DNA of 64,000 nucleotides from the NCBI GenBank assembly GCA_047967505.1, contig CM106539.1. One strand, written 5' to 3'. Both the position numbers and the translations under genes were made by a program. Under the pieces are notes generated by a model, which did not search any database, had not been told where the DNA came from, and saw only the letters and a program-made list of their open reading frames with translations. The stretch is from Dipteris shenzhenensis. Lineage: Eukaryota > Polypodiophyta > Polypodiopsida > Gleicheniales. This document shows, piece after piece, positions 57,892-64,000 of the stretch (positions are counted from its first letter, which is position 1; each line of letters opens with the position of its first letter).

Positions 57892-58100
57892 ACTACTACC
57901 TCGAAATTGAACTTGAATCCTAGCATTTTATCAAAATTTTGAAGGAAAAAAATGAATGACTAAAAATATGGACATGAGGCATGTCATTGAGCGCATTACT
58001 ACAACTCAAAATTGAACTTGAGTCCTAGCATTTTATCAAATTTTTAAAGGAAAAAAATGAACGAGGCAAAATATAGACATGAGACATGACACAGGGTCCA
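57892..58100. repeat. ~110-bp tandem duplication
   Basis: Two diverged units share AATTGAACTTGA(A/G)TCCTAGC, ATTTTATCAAA.TTTT.AAGG and GACATGAG(G/A)CATG. The region is AT-rich and non-coding. Confidence 0.75.
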
Positions 58101-59155
58101 TTAGGACCCAATCCTCCCTACAAATGTCAAGGTAGTGATTTATTACTGACTTGGTGATGTCCATATTTTGGAAATCAAAGGCCAACAAATACATGAATAA
58201 GGTGATGCTAACAAGAGCTCATAAGTGATCCTTGTTGTGCAGTCTATACTAGATTGTCACATGGACTACAACCATATGAATACAGGTGTTGTCATCCTTT
58301 GATGTTGCATCTATCTTGGATTTCTTTACTCCCTCGCATCGAGAACATGCATCAAAAAGTATAAATATTGTAAGAATGCAGATTGAAAACAAGCAATTTT
58401 GAATAATGAGGAATTAAAAATATTTATATGATAATATATAATATAATTATTATAACCACACATAGTGTGGGTGGCAAGGTCGCCTCTTCCTTCTCCAAAG
58501 AGTTGTAATCTGAGGGGATGGGCCCTTCCCTAGGCATAGAGACAAAGAGCATCAATAATATTAGCACCGAGAATATTAGCACCGAGAATAAGTCTCGTGA
58601 ATGGATAAGGTACTAGCATATTACCTGAATGTTAATAAGCATCATTATTGTCTCACCAATTGTCAGACGAGAGTCATAATTGCATGATTGAAGTCCATGA
58701 TGCCGGGTTCAATAACAATATCAAAATGCTTGGCTAATTGGCCACGCTATATAGCTAGTGGTCTTGGCATTGCTATGGGGATATTGCCACTTATATAGCT
58801 CTTGAAGTAATCTGGCACTTCACAAATATTCTCCTTTGATCATTTTAAACTAGCTGAGCATGTGGTATCATTATTGGGGGTCTTAGTATCATCATCAATC
58901 CTTTTAGTAATTGAGATAATTTCTTTTATTGTAGTGTCAAGATCGATATTCGTTCTCACATGTGGCCTGAATTTTTAAAACTTTTTATGTTGTGAATTGT
59001 GGGGTAGCTTTTACCCACTGGCAAAGTATTCCCACGTGATGGTTCAATTGTTGAACACACTCCTTCAATAGAATCTAGGTCCCATTGTAAATAGACTTTA
59101 ACTCTTAAGGTTCAATGTGAATGGTCTTTATCCTTAAAAGAACTAATCCTACTTT
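58101..59155. other. Intergenic, nothing recognised
   Basis: No domains or RNA genes are seen. There is an AT-rich stretch at 58420-58455 and a 17-bp tandem repeat (AATATTAGCACCGAGAA) near 58560-58590. Confidence 0.5.
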
Positions 59156-59570
59156 AGTTACAGTAACTACTAGTTATGTAACTTATTTGAAATGGTTAGT
59201 TCAGTTTAGTTACACTAACTATTGGTTAACATAACTGATCTGAGTTGGTTCAATTTGGTTAGAAGTTAACTAGGTTTGTTAACTATGGTTAGATCTAGCT
59301 AATTACCTAGTTAGGTTAGTCACAAACATGGGTTAGGCTAGGGTTAGTTGTAGGTGTGGTCCATAGATTAGGGTTAGTTAGTAGGGAGTTGGAGGTAGTG
59401 ATGTGGCACATGTCACTAGGTAGATGACATGGCGAGTGGGGTGATGACATAAAGGATACAGGTGCAATAATGTGGCAATGGGCATTGATGATGTGGTGAG
59501 CAAAGGCATTGGGCCACTAATGTGGCAGGAGCATGGGGTATGATGTGGCAGGCAGGCAGTGGAGGCAAAG
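59156..59570. promoter_or_regulatory. E1-like leader pattern (GGTTAACTAG permutations, then GATGTGGCA cluster)
   Basis: The order and motifs are those of 12310-12720 read in the other direction: TTAGTTAC/GGTTAACTAGG repeats (59156-59330), then GATGTGGCACATG, GATGACATGGC, AATGTGGCA and GATGTGGCAGG (59398-59555). Primary sequence otherwise differs from E1, so it is a related but distinct element's leader. Confidence 0.45.
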
Positions 59571-59794
59571 GATGGGCAGTGAATGGAGGGATTGTTTGGA
59601 GGTAGAGGGTGATTGGCCACAGGTGTCAAGAACTAGGGTAATTTGGAGCAAGGGGAGATGGGTGACCATGGCATGGAGGTGGCAGCAGGCAACTTTGCCA
59701 CCATGCATCAACATCACCCACCAGTGAAGCACATGAAGGCATTGCAAGTGGACATTTCCAAGGGGAAGTAATAGCAACAAAAGTCCTTCTCATA

Positions 59795-60235
59795 GGATAC
59801 TGATGGCCAACACTTTGGTCAAATGCCTATGAATATGTCAAAAGCTGTGATGTATGCTAACAATGAACTATTAAACCACAACTCAAAGACTTCAATCCCC
59901 TAATGATAATCATTGCACAAAAACCCTTTGAAAAATGGGGGATTTATTTTGTGGGTCCCATCCATCCAGTAGCAAAAGGAACACAGACACACTACATCAT
60001 TGTGGCCACCACTGATTACTTTACCAAGTGGGCTGAAGCTAAAATAAAGCCATCAGAAAGGCAAATGCCAGAAGCACAGCAAGGTTCTTGTACAAGAATG
60101 TAATCACCCAATTTGGATGTCCCATTGAAATTGTGTCAGATAGAGGCACACATTTTGTCTCTTGTTTGGCTTTATGGTGATCCATAGAAAGAGCACAGCT
60201 TACTACCCCCAAGGGAATGGACAAGCCAAATCCAC
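59795..60235 (+). pseudogene. Ty3/gypsy integrase fragment
   Basis: The translation gives YWWPTLWSNAYEYVKSCDVC (zinc-binding end), FEKWGIYFVGPIHPVAKGTQ, YIIVATTDYFTKWAEAKI, a CPIEIVSDRGTHF-like segment and HRKSTAYYPQGNGQAKSTN in shifting frames. The first catalytic Asp (GIDFVGP) is Tyr here. The fragment ends where a minus-strand Copia fragment begins. It differs from E1 integrase. Confidence 0.85.
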
Positions 60236-60239
60236 CAAC

Positions 60240-61990
60240 AAAATTCCATCCAAGCTCTTACTAGGTGATCTATTGATCACATGCATTGCTGTCTTCATTG
60301 CCTCAGCCCAAAAACCACCAGAAAGACTTGCATTGGAAAGCATACATTGCAACCTTTCCTGAATGGTGCAGTTCATCTATTCTATAACTGGATTTTGCTT
60401 TGGAGTACAAGGGGATGTGAGCTCCCTCTTATTGATCCCACGTGTATCACAAAAATGCTAAAAGTCATGAGAGATATACTCTCCACCTTTATCAGTCCAT
60501 AGGAATTTAAGGGTTCTACCTCACTGATTTTCAGCCAAACCCAACCATTTTTGAAATACCTAGAATATGTCTGGATGCACCAAATCAAGCCTTTCAAGAT
60601 CTTTCTTTCCCCTTCTTTTATGGGCTGATTTAGTCTGCTTTCCATAGAGACAATGCTCACAAAATTCAAAGTCAAAAAAACTCAAATGTGGTACATAACC
60701 CAAATGGCATGAGTTTCATTCCATTCTGGCTCATGTGCCCCAACCTACAATGCCAAAAGACATACGTGGCTGCTCAGTTATTGTAACAACATGATCAGAC
60801 ACCCCTGATACATGTAAATAATCAAGGTCCCACACTTGGCACCCCTGGCCAAAACCATAGAGCCCTTTTGAATTTTTCAACTTTGAAAGCCAAACGTGGT
60901 CTGAAAACCAGCATCATCTAGCTAGCCCGCTGAAATAATACTCTTGGTCAGCTTAGGCACATGTCTCACATTTTTAAAAACAAATGTAGACCCATTTGCA
61001 AAAGAAAACTTTATGTCACCTATTCCCCACAATGTCACATGCATAGTTATTTCCAAGATGCACACAACTTGTCTTTCCACTGTCATAAGTTGAGAACCAT
61101 TCCCTATGGGGAGTAACATGGAATGAAGCACCAAAATCCAAAATCCAATCCTGGGAATATGCATCGTCCTTCCTTGGACTCTCTTCCTTCTTATTTGCAC
61201 CCAATTTGCATTCCTTTTCTTATACTTTTTCTCTCTTTTCAGCTTGTAGCAATCCTTTTTCATGTGGCCCTTCTTGCCACAGTGGTAACACTCAAGTTCC
61301 ATGCCCTAGATTTGCTACAAGACTTCCCTCTTTCTTGGGACTTCCCCCTGAACTGTGATCTGCCCCTTTGCACATTTAAGGCTGTATCCTCCTTGTTTCA
61401 ATCCATAGACTTCCATCTAATCTCCTCGGCCAACAAGCTACCCACAACATCATCAAACTTCAGTACTTCACTAGATGCAGAGTTATTGATAGCGGTACGG
61501 AAGATATCCCATGAGGATGGCAATGAACATAAGAGAAATATTGCCTTAGTCTCCACATCAAAATTTATTTCTGGGCCTGAAGCTGGCTGAAAATAATATT
61601 GAATTCATTAAAGTGAGAAGCAATGGAGATGCCTTCCTTCATCTATAGCTCAAACAACCTCTTCATGAGGTAAATTTTATTAGAGGCAGTTTCCTTCTCA
61701 CAAGTGGCACATAATTTCTTCCACAAATCTTCTGTAGTGTGTCCATTTAGTACTATGAAATAAACTGACTCTGCAAGATGAAATCTAATAGTAGACTTTG
61801 CTAATGCATCCAACTCATTTCAATCATCCTCAAACATATCTGCAGGCTTAGCTTCAATCCCTCCAAGGGTTTAATATGCTTCTTTTGAATAAGCACATCC
61901 CTTATCTGTTCTTTTCACAAAGAAAAGTTTGTCTCATCAAACTTTTAATGCTGAAAAACTCCTTTTTAGACATGGAAGAGGATGCCATGA
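60240..61990 (-). pseudogene. Ty1/Copia gag-protease-integrase fragment
   Basis: Read right to left. Gag starts near 61990 (MASSSMSKKEF) and includes LLCSLPSSWDIFRTAINNSA and LKFDDVVGSLLAEEIRWKSM. The knuckle CYHCGKKGHMKKDC (CX2CX4HX4C) lies at about 61290-61250. The protease region WILDFGASFHVTPHREWF has DFGA for the usual DSGA. Pre-integrase and integrase parts are CEHCLYGKQTKSAHKRRGKK (about 60655) and a TPKQNPVIE...NRSPSKSLDGI segment down to 60240. RT is absent. Stops and frameshifts are frequent. Confidence 0.85.
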
Positions 61991-63400
61991 TGCAAATGAA
62001 ACAAAATGCCAAATGCTAGTACCTGCAAGAGAAATCACACCAAATACTAGGTGCACCCAATATGTCTGCCTTAATGAAGGATAGTGTCACCAAAACTCAA
62101 GGCTCAAAGCATCAAAATACATCTGACTCATGTGCATATACTATGCATCCATATGAGCAAATCTGGCCCAAAAGAAAATGTCAACCCACAATGACAAAAC
62201 AATGGCAAATATAATGCCAATAAGAGCCAAATGCCTCAAGCATAAACACCATCCATGGGCATAAGCATCAATAATGTCTCATCCAAGAGATCATAGCACA
62301 ACATGTGCATTCATTGCAATATGTCAAAGCTATCCCTCAGCATAAAATAGCATCTATGTGCTAAACTTCCATCAATAAAGCATCCCATAAGGCAATCTTG
62401 GCCTATCAGCGCATCCAACAAGAATCGCAATGCATCCAAATGGCCTATAAAGCATCCACTACAACCCAATGCAAACCACAAATGAATACACACGGCTCAT
62501 ACTGCAATTAGAGTGATCTGCATAAGGTATATCCAAGAAATCATAGCCCTACGGCAATGACCTCTAGTGAAAATAGAACCTGGGATGTCTCAAAACATGG
62601 GTGTCACTACATAATCGAACTCAGCAAGACAATCTGCAAATATCTCTCTTCTGCCACAACTCCAAAATCTCATCCAAGGATGGAGGAAGAGCCAGTCAAC
62701 CCTTGCATTTACTTGCAAAAATGAACTTTGGGAAACTTAACCTTAGCCAAAATGCCACATGGCAATCAATGAGAAGGTCTTGGAAACTTTGAGAAATTTT
62801 CTTCAAAGAGACAATGGAAAAAGATAGAGAATCACAACTCCCTCGATTCTTCACGGAATGGCAAGCAACTTTGTAGACATATGTTTCAAGTAGTTCCGGA
62901 TCCAAGAGTATGGATGACTCTACAAATGGAGGCCCAGATGTTGAGTTTCCACTCACATAGGAAATGACAGAATGAAGACCTTGGAGTAGACATAGCTTCA
63001 CTAAAGCTTCAGAACTTCACGGAATTGGAAGTAGCTTCATAGGCAAAAGTTTTGGACTACTTTGAATCCATTGGGAGTGTCTGCACTACAAATGGTGGCG
63101 TGGATATGGAGATGCAACACACAAAATCTGCACAGGAAATTGAATTTCGTCACTTTTTGTAGGAGCTGTAACTTTTCGCTGCATCCTGTATCAAATTAAA
63201 ACGGGATCATAACTCAAACATATGAACACCCATAGGTATCTCAATCAACCTTAACTTAGATCCCTACTGAGATCATTGCCCTGTTGGCCACTGGGGCTTG
63301 GAGTGCATTCGGAGGACATGGAGTTTGACGAGGAGAGCAGGTAGAGTCTAAACGGCATCCAGTGGGTCTAGCAGTTTGTTTAACTCATGCCATAGAAATG
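61991..63400. other. Copia leader/flank, no gene recognised
   Basis: Upstream (in minus orientation) of the Copia gag. LTR termini were not found. Imperfect duplicates occur at about 62850-62960 and 63010-63110 (shared CTTCACGGAATxG, CTACAAATGG.GGC and GATCCAxGAGT-like strings). Confidence 0.4.
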
Positions 63401-63406
63401 AGAGAT

Positions 63407-63500
63407 TTTAGGGTTTTGAAGTGCTTTATATAGTCTTTTTAAAGAACTTTAGGGTTTTGAAGTGCTTTGTATAATCCTTTTAAAGCACTTTAGGGTTTTT
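63407..63500. repeat. 41-bp tandem repeat carrying TTTAGGG (telo-box-like)
   Basis: TTTAGGGTTTTGAAGTGCTT starts at 63407 and 63448, and a third TTTAGGG begins at 63489. AAACCCTAAA-type telo-boxes are known in plant promoters of ribosomal-protein genes, but no gene start is visible nearby. Confidence 0.75.
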
Positions 63501-63535
63501 GTTTATAGGCCCTTTTAAATTAGGTTTTTTCGAGT

Positions 63536-63630
63536 GCACCCCCCCCACCCCTTGGCCTTTCGTCGCCAATTCTCTAATGCTAGATCTTCAACACCCTCCC
63601 CCCCCCACCCCCCCACCCACCCACCCCTCT
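63536..63630. repeat. Poly-C / (CCCA)n low-complexity
   Basis: Runs of 7-10 C with interspersed A and ACCC units. No coding meaning. Confidence 0.8.
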
Positions 63631-63679
63631 GCCCTACCATGTCACACATGCACATGCAACTATGCGATTTCCAAACAAA

Positions 63680-63860
63680 TTTGTGAATTTTGGAATCTAT
63701 AATTGACTCAAAATAGTGTTAACTTTATTCATCAAATATTTTACATTTGGGGTTCTCTTAAGACCAAACACCTCCCCTGTTTGACTCTGTGTCCAACCAA
63801 AGTGCAACCCCTTGAATTTGTGAATTTTGGAGTCTATAATTGACTCGAAATAGTGTTACA
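63680..63860. repeat. Dispersed direct repeat, ~40 bp, spaced ~137 bp
   Basis: AATTTGTGAATTTTGGA(A/G)TCTATAATTGACTC(A/G)AAATAGTGTTA occurs at about 63679 and 63817. The rest of the window's end is unassigned. Confidence 0.75.
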
Positions 63861-64000
63861 AAAAATGAAGTACTCAAAGACTTCTACAACTTTCCTCAGA
63901 TCTTAGGTGAGATTTGGCTTCTAGAGAAAGATATCTTCATCATAATACTCTCAAGTCTAAAATAGACTGTCTTTTTGCCTCCAAAACCACCTATTGGCTT

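Noticed and set aside
63407-63500. Promoter with telo-boxes
   Set aside because: The TTTAGGG copies belong to a local tandem repeat and no coding start follows before the window end.

Overview
The window is nuclear DNA of a land plant, rich in transposons. Two host genes look functional: a plant NFRKB-like INO80-associated chromatin protein (3187-6492, +, uninterrupted) and a SINE-type ARM-repeat/KASH nuclear-envelope protein (29450-32492, +, probably three exons). Plant-only families (SINE/KASH, NFRKB-like with DEUBAD and winged-helix domains), chromovirus and Copia elements with initiator-Met-tRNA primer sites, and long degenerate intergenic DNA support a plant. The low gene density and the Helentron-like transposon lean toward a large, perhaps non-flowering-plant genome, but the sequence does not settle the species.

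Layout. 360-1460: decayed LINE. 3187-6492: NFRKB-like gene. 7042-14997: a complete, mostly readable minus-strand chromovirus (E1) with TG...CA LTRs, GGGAA target duplications, an initiator-Met PBS, a PPT, and gag-PR-RT-RH-IN-chromodomain; 2.1 kb holding its leader and the 5' half of gag is inverted in place. 15003-18004: a degraded gene of unknown family into which E1 inserted. 18036-20740 (+) and 26380-24400 (-): the Rep and the helicase+endonuclease halves of one Helentron-like Helitron. 21209-22620 (+) and 28130-26450 (-): the integrase-RT and gag parts of a Copia element. One inversion of about 21-26.4 kb would restore both elements. 29250-32492: SINE-KASH gene with TATA box and GA-repeat leader. 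32500-37100: no recognised genes, several small tandem repeats and a tRNA-like (SINE head) remnant.

37590-42903 and 50235-56462 are two copies of a gag-only element (E2) with unusual zinc knuckles. Between them lies a 7.3-kb block (42904-50234) that is a second copy of 11350-18004, including the same E1 insertion site, but with gag in the ancestral uninverted orientation. Its LTR carries a further nested LTR+PBS fragment. 57400-63400 holds fragments of Copia and Ty3/gypsy elements, and the window ends in simple and tandem repeats.

The two host genes are unrelated in function and are not an operon. The most unusual structures are an array of a dozen or more miniature inverted repeats with a near-constant 4-nt spacer inside every E1 LTR, the split plant Helentron with a C-terminal endonuclease, and the nested duplication/inversion history that can be ordered from shared breakpoints. 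All family calls were made by eye from translated motifs; no database search was run.
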